Positions 1-12,404 of a stretch of 64,000 nt of DNA are shown here, piece after piece. The DNA is taken from positions 1-64,000 of the forward strand of contig WIXG01000134.1 in the NCBI GenBank assembly GCA_009869945.1, written 5' to 3'. Source of the DNA: Mesaphorura yosii (Eukaryota > Arthropoda > Collembola > Poduromorpha > Tullbergiidae). Made by a program: the position numbers and the translations under genes. A model generated the notes under the pieces. It worked only from the letters and a program-made list of their open reading frames with translations. It was not told the DNA's origin and did not search any database. Position 1 is the stretch's first letter. Each line of letters begins with the position of its first letter.

Positions 1-30
1 TTCGACATTACACGTACACATGAAAAAACC

Positions 31-92
31 GTTTCGACAATCCCCAAGTTTTTTTCGAGATTTACTTTCGACAATTAACGGTTTCGACAATC
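31..92. repeat. Repeated TTTCGACAAT motif
   Basis: TTTCGACAAT occurs at 32-41, 66-75 and 82-91. The longer GTTTCGACAATC occurs at 31-42 and 81-92, exactly 50 bp apart. A related TTCGACATTA starts the window. It may be the edge of a longer tandem repeat outside the window. Confidence 0.5.
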
Positions 93-618
93 GCCGGTGG
101 AATCCAGATATTTACTTTTAACTCAGAAGTGCCCTGTGCGAGGAAAGCAAAAGCACGGAACTTGCAGATCTGCGAATTAACTTCATGGCATAATAAAGTT
201 GGTTCATTCAAATTGCATGAATTTAGTGCACTTTGCCCCTTGCATGGTTCGTGAATGCGCATTTCATTATTCATGCACATGCAATAAACGATAGCACGAA
301 CAAATTAACTGGCGAAAGGCGAAAGATTGAAGAGGGCTGAAATGGGAAACCAACTGTTGAATTTGGCACACGAAAGGTGTTCCTTAACAAGATGTACTGT
401 AGTCAGTTGATAAATTATTACCCATCACAAATTGGCGAGTCCAAATTATTCATGAGATTCGTGCGTAATTCAAATAAGCGAATAGCGAGCGAAGCGGACG
501 GCACTTGGAGACGAAACGACAGACAAATTCCTGGATTTGGCCTTGGCATCACCGTGTATCGTCCTTTTCCAGAATACTTTTTCTACAATGCACACGGCCA
601 CAAATTTTTCCTCGAAAA

Positions 619-1238
619 TACTTTTTGCCACAATGTCTAATTACCACAATTCTATTCCCATAATTCCTAAATTAATTCAGCGTATGCAAGTACAGATAAT
701 GCATATCTCAAATTGTAGACTTGAGGCCATTCGGACTTCTGAGTTTTTTTTCAATGAGGTTTTTGTAAACTTAAGTTGTTTAGCAAGAGGTGTCCGTAAC
801 TTGAAATGTCGAGCATGACTTGGGCTGTTACGTCCCTGACTGGGCCTGGACTTGTCGCCTATGGTGGCGATGTCGTTATTTAAATGCGTGGTTTTATGCT
901 TGGAAATAATCCAGAGAGGAAAATATGCCAATACTTCGCAGACAATTTATATTGGCGGTTCCTGGGAGGACACTGCTCCCAATCTCCTTTTGGAATTGCT
1001 ACACGAGATTTTCCGATGAAGTGCCAAGAACCAATAACAACCTTGGCCATGAGAGTTGATATTTCAAGTTCAATTGCTTCTTGTCCGAAAGTCATCACAA
1101 TATGTTCAAGTGTATTGAGATGCCTTGGAAAATAATAAAATGAATACCCGACAGTTGTGGCAAGCGAAATGGTGGCAAAAAGTACATTCTGGAATTCGAT
1201 CATTATGGAAAAACGACTGTGGCAAAAAGCATTCTAGA
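619..1238. repeat. Short inverted and direct repeats, possible small non-autonomous element
   Basis: TACTTTTTGCCAC (619-631) has a perfect inverted copy, GTGGCAAAAAGTA (1172-1184). The right copy is followed by a partial duplication (GTGGCAAAAAG, then CATTCT, at 1172-1192 and 1219-1238). The 13-nt arms about 550 bp apart could be terminal repeats of a decayed MITE. No target-site duplication was confirmed. Confidence 0.3.
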
Positions 1239-1297
1239 GAAACGTTTTAGCACAAGTACACAATGACCAAAGCTTTTCTTGCATTATTTATTCGCAG

Positions 1298-1878
1298 ATG
1301 ACCAAGGACCGTGAGACGGGTCTGAAGATGACTCGCATCGCCGGTGGCTCAGGATCAGGGGCTGCCGGAGCCAACGCGCCAAGTGGCGGCACTGGCACGA
1401 ATCGGAGCAGTACTACAGCTGGATCTGGTGCTGCGAGCAGCAGTACTGGTGCTGGTGCAAGTGCAGGGAAGAGTAAAGGCAAAGGGAATGGGAACGGGAA
1501 TGGGAATGGGGGAGGGACGAGCCGTGGTGCTGGAACTGAAATCCGTCTTCGACCTATTGCTACAACCACGGCCACTGCTTCGGAGTCGGCGGCCTCTCCG
1601 CCCGCCGCCAGTGGCCAGCAAACTAATAATAAGAAATCTCAAAAGTCACAAGCAAGCACTGGTGGAAGTGCCGCTCGGAATAATACGACGACTGGCACCT
1701 CCAGCTCATCCACTGCCGCCGCCGCCACTACTGCTGCTCCCACCTCCACGGATGACCACGCGTCGAGAAACGGTCACCAAGAAGACATGGAAGCAGTCGT
1801 GGTCGGCAACAATGGTGTTCCTCCAAGACCACAGAAACCATGCTGTCTTTGCTGGTGTTGCTGCTGCTCTTGCTCATG
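1298..1878 (+). CDS. RGS gene exon 1: low-complexity N-terminus plus cysteine string
   Basis: The exon starts with ATG immediately after an ATTTATTCGCAG acceptor and ends at a GTGAGT donor (1879), leaving two bases (TG) of a split codon. It holds 193 full codons. There are Gly-Ala-Ser-Thr stretches, a Lys-Gly/Gly-Asn run around 1470-1515 (repeats of GGGAAT/GGGAAC), and Thr/Ala/Ser runs around 1680-1750. It closes with PRPQKPCCLCWCCCCSCS. There are no cysteines before the string, which suits a flexible tether ahead of a lipidated anchor. Confidence 0.9.
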
Positions 1879-4800
1879 GTGAGTAGCTAGAACGAAATTC
1901 TATTCTATAATTTTCTGTCAATTCAAATTAATGATTCCACGAACACAGGGCGAATTATTTTCTATTGTTAGTCGGTGCTCATAATGGCGCAAAACGAGTG
2001 CCGCGTACGCCTTCACGTTCTACTTTCAGGCCGGGCGTAGTTTAAATTGATGGAACATTGAGTCCGTGACGCAAGGACTCACGGCACACGACAGCAATTT
2101 GTCTTTGTCATTTTGTTGATACGTTTCCCATTGTTTGCTCGGTTGATATTGTCACGTACAGAGTAATGGCACAGAACCACCATACTGAAGGCTGCTGTAC
2201 GTGTGTACCACTACCACCGGAGCAAGCAGGCCTACGCATTTTATAATTACTTCTGCACTGAATGCATAATGGCTTGTGCTCACGCTGGATTAGTCAATTA
2301 AGTCATCCTTTCGTGTTTGTCTTGAAGAGTGTGTCTCTAGTCAGCCTCTGTAAGCTATTTTTTCCTCATTCACATTTATTTATCTCGACGAGCCCATTGC
2401 GGAAACCTCAGAAACCTCATTCTCGACATTTTTCAACGAAAAACATGCAGTAGCAGTGCCAGTGTGTCACCATGCTATTGAATGCTTCACATTATTACAC
2501 CAATTCCTCCGGGAAAATGAGGTTTCCTAGACCAGGATTGTTGTCTGAGAAAATGCTTTACGGTCACACAAAATCAATCTAGCACTAGTAATGCGAAGCA
2601 GATGCTTGACACAAATCAGTTTAATTTAGATTTTCAAGTTTAGCGACAGTTTACGAAAGCTGTAAACTGTCATTAATAAGAAAAGCCAGAATACATTTTT
2701 ACTGCCAGCGTTCACTCTCGTTTGATTTTCAGCTAAGAAATTAGTAAATACGAGGTATAATTGCAATAGTTCGGTTGTTCTTTTTTTTTTTTATTAAAAG
2801 AGCGCAGTTTGTTGAGATAAACTAAAGCGCAGACGCCGTGACGTATTTAGAAGATTCAGAACCCAATTTCTTCAGTGGTTATCTTAATTAGCGTGGAACA
2901 CTCAAACGCGTTTTGCTATTAAGGCCTTGATAAAATTGACTCTTGACTGCGACTGTGACCGCAGCTTGATTATAATTCCAGTCGTCGTATCAGTGATGAG
3001 CTCGCCAAAGGATGTAAAGGCGAAATGGTAGTAAGTGTATTCAGTGCACTATTTATTCATTCACGCAACCAAGATAAAGGAATTGAGATAGAGGAAATTG
3101 CTCAGTCTTACGAAACTTTTACGAAAAGCGTTGTCGAACGAGTCAGTCAGTCATCAGCCAGTGCCAATTTAGAGCCGTCGCGCCGTCGGTTCCTATTAAC
3201 TCGCTGATGCTTCCAGTTAACTCGGTCGCGTCTGCTTTCGTGCAATTTTTGAGACGTCTTCCATATTCCATAAAATGTGTAACCACTTTGACTTTTGTTA
3301 CAGCCTGGCACTCCGTGGGAATCAAGGAGACAAGGAGAAGCATAAAGATCAAGAGTCGGATCTCAACTGTGATTCCGAATCCATGTAAGAAAAGATTTTT
3401 CGCAATTTATCGACGTTATCTCAATTACGCTTCATTTTCTGCTTGTCTACGCTTTGCATTTTCATTTTGCTGCGCTAGTCAAATAATAACAGTTTCTTGC
3501 TTTCTTGAAAAAAAAACTGAATTAGAATATTGATTGGGGTTTCCAGCCGCCAGAGTCGAATCAGTCTAGTCTTGTATGCTTAAAGTTTTTATAATTAATC
3601 TCGTTTCTCGTGCCATGCCATGCCGTGTGGCTGGCATGCGTCTTATTTATTTAAAAGGCAGTGGTAGGCTCGACGGAGAAAGACGGAGAGATTTCATCAG
3701 TAAACAAATAATAATAATAATGTCGATTTTATTTACGAATGATGACTACTGCAAAAGTAAATATTTGACTCTGAATAAATAATTATTATTGCTACGCGAT
3801 AGCACAAACCTGAGCACTGAGAACGAGAACGAGTACGCAAATTTACTAAGCAGACCAGGCTTAGGAACGCCTGTCGTCGACGTTTGGAGAGCTGCCAAAT
3901 GCCAGCGGAGCGAAAAACTGAACTGAATTGCTTTGCTACGATTAGATTGCGGTTTCGAAAGACTACCAATGCATAAATGCTGCGAATTCGTGCAAGAATA
4001 CCGACGTGTTGTACTACGCGAATTACTTCGTGGAGTTTAAGTCTAAACAATTCAAAGGACGGTGGTGTGGCTGGATTGCTCATGACCAAGTCAGCATTGT
4101 CAGGTATCAATTTCGTAATCGTCATTCGTCAGACAGAACTAAAGAGCTAAAATATTACGGAAAAGACTCCTTTGATTTCGAAACGAGCTACTCGATAAGG
4201 TAGACAAAAACAAATAGGATTTAATTCCAGGACACATTAGTGCATTTTCCAACAAGACAGGGATCTGAAAGCCTGAAAGCTCGGAGTTCTGAGTCAAAGT
4301 CAAGTAGTTAATCCACATAATCTGTTTAAAATTGCAACACTACCAGGAATCTGTCAAATCTTCGACCTGCAAATTGTAAACACTCGAGCGAGCGTTGAGC
4401 GTATAAACGAGACGACGTGAAAGATAGCATTTCGATTATTTGATGTGAGTAGTTTTCATTTAATATGCTAATGTATACGGAAGGATTCCCGGATACTCTT
4501 GACGCGACGATCACGAAAGCGTGCCGAGGCATATTCGGAGTTCGCATATGAACCTTTGAAAATGATTATGGGCTCTGACTGAAGAGAAAAGTAGGCAAGG
4601 CAAGGACCCGTGACCTGACAGTGCATTCCCCTTTATCTATGAATTGAAAAGCAGTTCTTTTCATGGTAAATGTGAACCTGAACCCGGTGTGGCGTGTAAT
4701 GTTAATGCTGGCTGAAAGCGGTGAGTGATTGTCACTTTCATTTAACTCTAGTCGAGTCAAGTTCGCTCTGGAAATCCATGTCAACAGCAAACTTTCAAAG

Positions 4801-7800
4801 GCAGGACTTCCTCTTCGCGTCGGTAACTCCGGGCGTAGGCAGTAGGCGCTGAGTGCAGGTTGGCGTTGGTCTGTTCAATTTAACTCTAGATCCTTGCCCT
4901 TTTAAAGCGCTACGAATTCCAGGTTGAGTAATTTTAGAGTTGAAATCAGTATTCATTTTATTGGTTCAGATATAACTCGGCTAGACGTCTGATTTAATCG
5001 ATGACCCGTGCGCGCCGCCGAAGGCAGAGCCGGAGCTTAGAATCGAGTGTCAGATTCGCGCGTTCCGCGTTTGGAATTAGAACAGTCTGGAAATGTTTTC
5101 CGCAATAATTCTTGTCAGTGAAACGAAGCAGGAAACCATCAACCGTAAAATTAACGGGCTTTGCCTTTTATTTGTTTGGTGCAGGATTGGCAGTTGCTGA
5201 CTGGTTTGTCTGAAATGACCCAATTGAAATGCTGCCTGTGAGTCAGAGTTAACAACAACAAAACACAACATAAAATACGTATTTAAGGTATTCAAGTGAC
5301 GGTAACGTACTTCGTTCAATGTGAAGACGTATTGCGTGGAAGTATCTTGCAAGGCAGACTTCCACCGTAAAAAGTGTACAATTACTTATTACGGTTATGT
5401 TATGGCCGTGGTCTACTAAAAGGTTGTTGCTTTCTGGTGTTTCTTAGATAATTCACAATGACATATCGTATTAAAACCGTCGAATCCCATCTTTTGGTCT
5501 TGAATGATTTTTCAGCTTCCAAAGCAAAATTTCTAAAATCATGAAGTCACATGTTTAGTTTTGTGTAAGCCTCTCAGCATTTTAGTTATTATGCACAGCC
5601 AAAGTTCACAAGATGTCAATTAAGGCGAAATACGACACTTCCAGGATATTAATATTAAACATGCAAAACGAGTCTGAATTATTTATTGCGACACGGCGCA
5701 GCTCATAAGGTGGCAGGCAGACCGTGCCGCGCCCGTTCCATGCCATGCGTTCGACAACTTGTATTGCACGCATTTGCTATTCTACAAGTAGACATTTACT
5801 AATAGTAGTAATGGTCGTGTACTTATATTACTAATGGCCGGGCGGACGTGTTTAGCATTGAGCACAATTTCCTCTTTAAATGTCACCCTTTCCTAATTGA
5901 AACCAATGTATGACATACATCACATGCCACATGCACTGTCGTGCTGCTGCTTTTGATGTGGTGCAATCGTGAATTGTTTATTTGCTTACAACGATGGGCC
6001 CAGACGAGCAAGGCAGCAAGTGCATTTCATTTCATAAATTCGCTGTGCCTTGCCATGCTATGTTCTAATATGCCCCAATTATGAGACGACGGACGTCATA
6101 TCATCACAGGCCATATGCCATATCATTATAGGTACACGTGCGTAATAATACACGGACCACAAACTGATTGAAACAAATCGCCACTTTTCACTGCTGACTG
6201 TCGTGTGTGACACGATGTGGAAACGTGTGATGTTTTGCTGTTATTGTTTCGATGCGGTTTTTGAGTTTTTGATCTGAGATCTCGTGCACGTGTGGATCTT
6301 GGCCTTGATCTTCTGCTTTAAAATCACCTTGTGGTGCGGAATTAGTGATAAGATCCATTTTCACCCTAATAGCGACCTTACTTTCTTGATTTGGTTGTAA
6401 TCAATTAATTGAGTGTCAGCGTTTGTAATCTGTAACCGAAATCAATGGATGAATCAGACTCAGAAAGGTATTACTAACTTGGCTTTATTAGCTTGCTGAA
6501 ATCCCGCTTGAAAGTTGTGATTTGAAATGTCTAACTCTTTAAAATTTGCAAGTTAAATGCCGTTCGCTTTATGCAGGCCCTCACTGGAGGAGATTCGAAG
6601 TTGGGGCGATTCGTTCGAGAAGCTGATGCGGAACTCTGGTGGACGTAAAGTATTTCGCGAATTCCTAAAATGCGAATACAGCGAAGAGAATATCCTGTTT
6701 TGGCTCGCGTGCGAAGACCTCAAGAAAGAATCCAAGCCCGAACTCGTTGAAGAGAAAGCCCGACTCATTTACGAAGACTACATTTCAATTCTGTCACCCA
6801 AAGAAGTAAGTAACACTTATTTTGCATTTTTATGTGTGCATTTCACATTTACTTGACCTACCGTAACGGTAACGGCGTAGTTCCTGCTTTCTGACGGTGG
6901 CAGAATCATAAATTTTGAGGCAGGGATCATAATCAAATTTTACAGTTTCCAATTTCCTTTGCCCGTACCAATTTCAAAACCAATCTCTTGTGTTCTTGTT
7001 ACATGAACTAAATTATGAGTAATTCTTTCACGCTTCACCGGTGGTATCGTTTATCTTAATAACGAGTGCGAGTATGACAGTAATTACCTTCTTTCTTGTC
7101 GATCATATGAATAGTAACTGTAAATCAATTTCGCAACGCATCACTGCTCATTTTTTGTTTTATTATTGAAATTATTGATTCATTCGAGTCAACGGGTGAA
7201 TTTATAACCGTCAATTAGATCGTCCTAATTTGTCTACTGTCTGTCTTTCCATTAAAAAAATGAAGTAATTCAGTGTTCAAAGTGTGCAAAGTCAATGTAG
7301 CGGTATTGATCTAACTCTTTAAACTTAGCTCAATAAGACAAAAGGATTAGCAAGTGATGGGCGGAAAGTGCAGTTTTTGCAAGATGCAACCCGGATTCTT
7401 GTAAGACGCGCTCATTAACAGTTAAAGAATGGAATTTGATAATGACTTAGCCACCAGAGACATTTTAATCTTACAGTTGTGACTGCACAATTAGAATAAT
7501 CTTGTGCAACAAGGACAAATATGCGCTGAATACTTAATAAAGCATGCAATTTTGATTTCTTTGACATGCACCACTCTTTGTCTCGATCTTTACGCTTTGG
7601 ACGTCTTTGAGGTTAATCTGTCAGCCTTACATTTCACTGCAGATCAAAATCGGGTTTAATTTATGCAGTACAACAAAATGGTTTTGAATTCGCAAAGAAA
7701 ATCGACTGAAAAAGTAGCCGAGTAACTTTTTATTGAACGTAATTATATCCAATACAAGCTGAGAATCAGAACACAACACATTTACTGCATCGGTATCTGG

Positions 7801-10800
7801 ACTCGAAGTTAATTTATACTGCAATTGCATTGCACCGGCGCCAGTTCAATGATCGTGTAGCGTGCACCATGCAAAACATGTTGAGCAATTACAAAATGCA
7901 GGATGAAGTGCACGGAAAGGCGACCACACGAATGATAGATGTTTCTCTGACAATTATCATCGATCTTGTTTTTACTGCATCGAATTCGAATTCAGACGAA
8001 TTCACCGTTAAGAGGATTTAGCAGTGACATGCTCGAATGCATGCAGTGTAGAAATTGTTTGCAAATTATAATCATGAATGACACAATAACAGTAACAGAA
8101 AAACAACGCGGTAGAAGGCGAGCGAAATGTTACCCATCAATCAGAGAAAATGAGCTGTACTTACGAAGCACCGAGACTTCATTCATTTACGCCTAACGCA
8201 ATGCGATATAACTCCAATCAACTCGAGAAATCTGCTTTCATTTGGATATCGCCCAAAATTACAGTTTAGTTTCAAGTAACAGACGCGCGCAGATTCTTAT
8301 CTTCTATCGGCCTTTCTTCTCTCCGTTTCTATCTTCTCGTCCGTTCGCGTTCGCACAGAATTGATGGGATCGAGTTAGCAGATCGTTTTCCTTTTAGTGC
8401 CTGGACGTGATTTCCTTTTCGAATGAGTCGTGAGTCTCATGAGAACGGGAACGGCGGCCTTGCACATTGAACAAGACGAAGAATTCAATTATTCACTCCA
8501 TTTGTTCACTGTCTCTTTCCACCGAGCACCGTTTATGCATTGGCCCGGTTTTCATTCTCTCCTTTTGCATTTGTCAATTTCCTCCTCGAATCCAATCTGA
8601 ACCGAGAAGCGCTGAGTAGCATTTTCAATTCACCTTCATTAAATATAGAGCGTGGATGAAGATGAAGGTAAAATCAATAAATCTGCGACTACGTGTTGAA
8701 TATGTAATTTAAGGTCTAGACGCTAAATACAAACTCTTGACAAATATGACGGCGGTATTGAACTCGCAGACTTTTTAATCAAAGTTTCGAACATTTTTCT
8801 TTTCTTCATTGCCAGCCTTTCGCAATAGCCAAGTCAAGCCAATTACGGCAACAACATTGCCAGTCGTCTAGTCAAAATAAATAGAGAATTGAAATTACAA
8901 TTTTCTTCCAGTATTCATTCTTGCAAACGATACGCTATTTGCATTTCGAAATTTAATTTACTCCTCTCACAACGCGAGGCGACGCGCTTACTCAAGCAAA
9001 GCAGTCGAGCATTCCAGGACATGAACTGAATTTATAAAACGAGACTGACTGTGACGACTGGTGAAAGCGAAGGAGTTGATGAACAGCTCCTTCACTGACT
9101 ACGATTAATTCGTATTCAGTTGGAGCTGTTGATATTTGCCGATGAAAACTGAGCTGATTCACTGGTTGGCTTGCGTAGTTAAAGGTCAACATGAATACAA
9201 CACGACAAGACATGTTTCGAGCGAATGATCATTGAAAGACGAAAATTCTTGACATACATGAGTACGTTCAATTTGATTACTGTTTTGACACTGTTGACAC
9301 ACGGCATAAAGCTGAGGTTAGTTGCTGTGCACGAAAAAGTAAAAGCTTTTCACCTCAAGTCTGAAGTCTCGAGGACAAATCAGAAAATAATTTGACTTGG
9401 CTTCGAATTAGTTTGTTGTACGGCTGAATTTAACAATCCGGCTGAGAGCTTCCATTTTTCCTAGACTAGCTAGCTAAAACCGAGGTCATGTTCTTTGTAC
9501 ATGCTTATTAATGTTATTATGTGCTAAAGCACTCCGGTCTAGTCTTGATGAAGTTGTACTCTGTTGTTGTCACACACTTTCCCAGACCTTCCTGCATCCT
9601 CTCTGGAAACGGCACGGCGCGGTCTGGCCGGGCGAGGGACGAGAAATCAATAAGATCTATCCGAGCGTGTAAATCGGGTCAATTGAGTTTGAGTTGTCTT
9701 TTTAAGTGAGAGTGAGAGCGAAAGTGCAAGAAAGTAGGCAATCGTAAGCAGAGAGAGCCAGGCTTGGAAAGTGATAGACTGTGCGATGTAATGCAGTGTA
9801 CTGCCTTCAGAATATTACTCGATGTAATTTCATTGTAATGCTTTCTCTTTTGTCTAGACTGTGTATCAATTCCCGTACGCTACGTGAAAGCGAAACAATA
9901 TTAAATGCTCCGAAATGTAATACAGTTATGCTGAACATGCAGATAACTTGCTGTTCACGCTACTTAACTGTCTTACAACGAGAATTCGATGAAATTCACC
10001 AACCGCGTGAAAGAATGCTCAAATTTTACTTCCGATGCCAGGCATGCCAGGAAAGTCTGACTTATTGTATGGTTTTGGTTCGGATTCACTTTAATTTTGT
10101 CTGATTGCAATGAACCAAACTGTTTAATTTATTCCGTGTAAACCGAGTTAAAGAAAACAGGAAGATTTTAGGCTGTGGTTGTACTGCGAATTGGAGGAGT
10201 TTAGGCTTGCATGCATTAATAAGAGTGAAATATTAGAAAATGTGAGAGCAACTTAAATTTTAGAGAAGAAATAAATTTATTATTGCAGCGCGTAGTGCAA
10301 TGCAGTAGCAGAAGCCAGATGAGACGAGAGGCTGAAGCAGAACAGAAGCACGCGAAGTGCGAGAGTCTTTTAACAAATAGTCGGAGTGCAATATTTTATA
10401 AAGTTAAAGTTGGTATATAATTTTAAGCATTCCCTCTTAATAGCAATTGCTTGTACTGAATGAAAATGTATGTATGGAAATGGTATGCAAAATTATTCTG
10501 CTGGAACACACACACTTACGCGGAGAAAGAAAGTTGGTCGGTCGGACGAGTATGAACCACGAGTCTAGTCTAGTCTTCAGCTAGGCGAAATGCTGAAATG
10601 CAATTAGGAGACTTCTTTTTAGTACTTTCTCTTCTCGCGAAGAGAGTAGAATAGACGTGGAAATGGAACCTCAAGAGCGACTTCAGACTCAAGTATGGGA
10701 TGGAATGGCGATATGGAAGAGACTTTCTCGCTGCTATCTGGAATTCATAAGACATTGTAACGCTAATGCATTCGTGGTAGAGCCAAAAAGGCAGAAAATG

Positions 10801-11793
10801 TTTAAACTGTAATGGAGAATAGAATGGAGAAAGGAATCACCCGGCAAAGGAATGAAAGCAGAGAAAAAGAATTCTGATTCAGAAAACATAAGTTGTCGAT
10901 CATCTCGTTCCTGGCATTTTAGTAGCAAACCTGAAGTCGTAGTTTCATTAAGCGCAAGCAACCATTTTCATTGTGTGAATGAGAGGCAAGCGTGCATGCA
11001 GAAATCTTACATAGTAATCAAGTTTTAGAAGCTTCATTGTCCATGAGTTAAAACAACGGTTTCTGCAACCTGTAACGAATGCCAAATGTAAGCATAGAAT
11101 GATAATGAAAAACTATTATAACTTCATTTCTCCTTCATTTACCGACTTAATTAACTTACGCTGCATTGTCTACTGTCTGCTCGAAAATGTCGGAGGTAGA
11201 AAGTTGGTTCAGAAATTGCTTGACAGACTGGAAGTTGATACTGGCTTTTAGTTGATCGAAACTAAAGCAAGGTCTTTATTAAACCTTCTGCAGAAAACAG
11301 AATGCAGAAATGTTATCATGTTTACTCAACTCAGTCTAGCATAACATGCGATTACTGTTACGATTCCGAGCATTGTCAGACTTTGATATTTTGTGTAATT
11401 AGTGGTTACTGAAGCGGTCTGAATTTTCCGTGAAGCAACGACTGCAATTTTGCTGTCTGCAAAGTCGTGAGTCAATCATCGAGTCGATGGCGCATCGAAA
11501 ACTTTTCCAATTATCTGTCGCATTTGCTAACCATTTCGTCTGCTTTCTTGCAGGTGAGTCTGGACTCCAGAGTGCGCGAAGTTGTCAACCAGAACATGAT
11601 GGATCCATCGCCCCACACATTCGATGAGGCTCAAGTGCAAATTTTCACGCTGATGCACCGCGACTCGTACCCGAGGTTTGTCAATTCAGTAATGTACAAG
11701 AAATTAGCACAGCTCAACACACAGCATCGAGGCTCATCCGTCTCTTCAGCGGTTAGCAATCCGGCCTCACGCAAAGAATCTTTAGCTACTTGA
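1298..11793 (+). CDS. RGS protein, RZ subfamily (RGS17/19/20-like), four coding exons
   Basis: Coding exons are 1298-1878, 3304-3384, 6577-6805 and 11554-11793, with intron phases 2, 2 and 0. All introns are GT-AG and the total is 1131 nt (376 aa). Residues 1-181 are Gly/Ser/Ala/Thr-rich. Residues 182-194 form the cysteine string CCLCWCCCCSCSC, diagnostic of the RZ group and, in known members, palmitoylated for membrane anchoring. Residues 195-221 are a charged linker. The RGS box spans about 234-350 and carries CEYSEENILFWLACEDLKKE, IYEDYISILSPKEVSLDSR and FTLMHRDSYPRF, very close to vertebrate RGS17/RGS20 as I recall them. Family role: GTPase-activating protein for Gi/Gz alpha subunits at membranes. 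The ATG lies directly after an acceptor (ttcgcag), so a 5' UTR exon probably lies upstream. Vertebrate members have only about 25-30 residues before the cysteine string, so the long N-terminus is lineage-specific. Identity of the family is near certain; the exact orthologue and start are less so. Confidence 0.93.
1879..3303 (+). other. RGS intron 1 (1.4 kb)
   Basis: Phase 2 intron with GTGAGT donor and TTTTGTTACAG acceptor. Content is AT-rich non-coding with a T-tract near 2780-2792. No gene or mobile element was recognised. Confidence 0.75.
3304..3384 (+). CDS. RGS gene exon 2: 81-nt linker exon
   Basis: The exon is bounded by TTTTGTTACAG and GTAAGAAAAG. It restores the third base of the split codon (TG|C, Cys194, extending the cysteine string) and adds 26 codons reading LALRGNQGDKEKHKDQES and on. 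It ends with AT, which joins the first G of the next exon to give Met. Vertebrate RGS17 also continues its cysteine string with Cys-Leu and then a charged linker, which supports the exon. Its length is a multiple of three and both flanking introns are phase 2, so skipping it would keep the frame. It is too short and start-less to be found as an open reading frame alone. Confidence 0.85.
3385..6576 (+). other. RGS intron 2 (3.2 kb)
   Basis: Phase 2 intron with GTAAGA donor and TTTATGCAG acceptor. The part at about 4800-5070 is richer in GC and CpG than its surroundings (for example CGTGCGCGCCGCCGAAGGC near 5007) and could hold an internal regulatory element or promoter. That is only a composition remark. 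No exon or repeat family was recognised. Confidence 0.7.
6577..6805 (+). CDS. RGS gene exon 3: first half of RGS box
   Basis: The acceptor is GCTTTATGCAG and the donor GTAAGT (6806). It encodes PSLEEIRSWGDSFEKLMRNS, GGRKVFREFLKCEYSEENIL and the segment ending ISILSPKE. It contains the EYSEEN stretch, which holds conserved Galpha-contacting Glu/Asn positions, and the LFWLACEDLKK helix. The 76 complete codons plus one leading base keep the frame from exon 2 and end in phase 0. Confidence 0.94.
6806..11553 (+). other. RGS intron 3 (4.7 kb)
   Basis: Phase 0 intron with GTAAGT donor and TTTCTTGCAG acceptor, interrupting the RGS box between LSPKE and VSLDS. It contains only short open frames that look like chance. 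Nothing else was recognised. Confidence 0.75.
11554..11793 (+). CDS. RGS gene exon 4: second half of RGS box and C-terminus
   Basis: The acceptor is TGCTTTCTTGCAG. The exon begins VSLDSRVREVVNQNMMDPSP and includes the conserved FTLMHRDSYPRFVNSVMYK segment that closes the RGS fold. A Ser-rich tail of about 30 residues ends at TGA. The sequence VSLDSRVREV directly continues LSPKE from exon 3 without any insertion or gap relative to family members, which fixes the junction. Confidence 0.94.
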   Translation: MSLDSRVREVVNQNMMDPSPHTFDEAQVQIFTLMHRDSYPRFVNSVMYKKLAQLNTQHRGSSVSSAVSNPASRKESLAT

Positions 11794-12404
11794 GGATAAG
11801 CAAATTTATAACGAGAAGAAGTACGTTTAATAATAATTCATGCTGGTTGGAACCTTTTCTGTCTCACTCTGCATTCATTTTCACGTCAAGTCAACCTCTG
11901 CCATTTAAATCCTTTGAGTTTAAAGCGTAGGCTAATTACAATTACAACATTACTGATGTGATTACATAAGCGAGTGTTTACAAGCGAAATTATTGATGTT
12001 ACTTATGTGTTGGTGTCGGCGACTTTCGTCGCCGCCGTCGTTGCTGGTTTATATCTTCCTGTACAATAATTCAAAAGTTACATAAAAAATTAGCCTACAT
12101 GAATTGGTGCATACAAATGAAGCAATCACAAAGAATCACAATTATCAAAATGAAAATCAACCAGTCTTCGATTGCCTGATGAATTAATTCCTCCGTCAAG
12201 TTGTATGCTTGCTTTGTTTCTTACCACTGTGAGCATTATAATTAATTCTTAACTAGTTAGAAATTAACTATTATAATTACACGATGACGCAGTATTGGGA
12301 CCACCGCCATTTTTATTTACTGTTTCTTATTTATTTTGTGTACCACCATTCATTTGTATTACCTGCTACAATAAAACGTTCGGACTCTACTGCGATAGAA
12401 TAAA
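11794..12404 (+). other. 3' UTR of the RGS gene with candidate poly(A) signals
   Basis: AT-rich sequence without coding potential follows the RGS stop codon. AATAAA hexamers occur at 12370-12375 and 12399-12404, giving a 3' UTR of roughly 600 nt if either is used. No other gene starts here. The end point is an inference from the hexamers only. Confidence 0.5.

Larger units (their letters stand above)
1..1297 (+). other. Upstream part of the RGS locus, intron or 5' non-coding
   Basis: No coding frame was supported. Because the RGS start codon directly follows an acceptor, this DNA is probably the end of a 5' intron whose first exon lies outside the window or unrecognised within it. It also holds the two repeat features listed separately. 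Confidence 0.45.
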
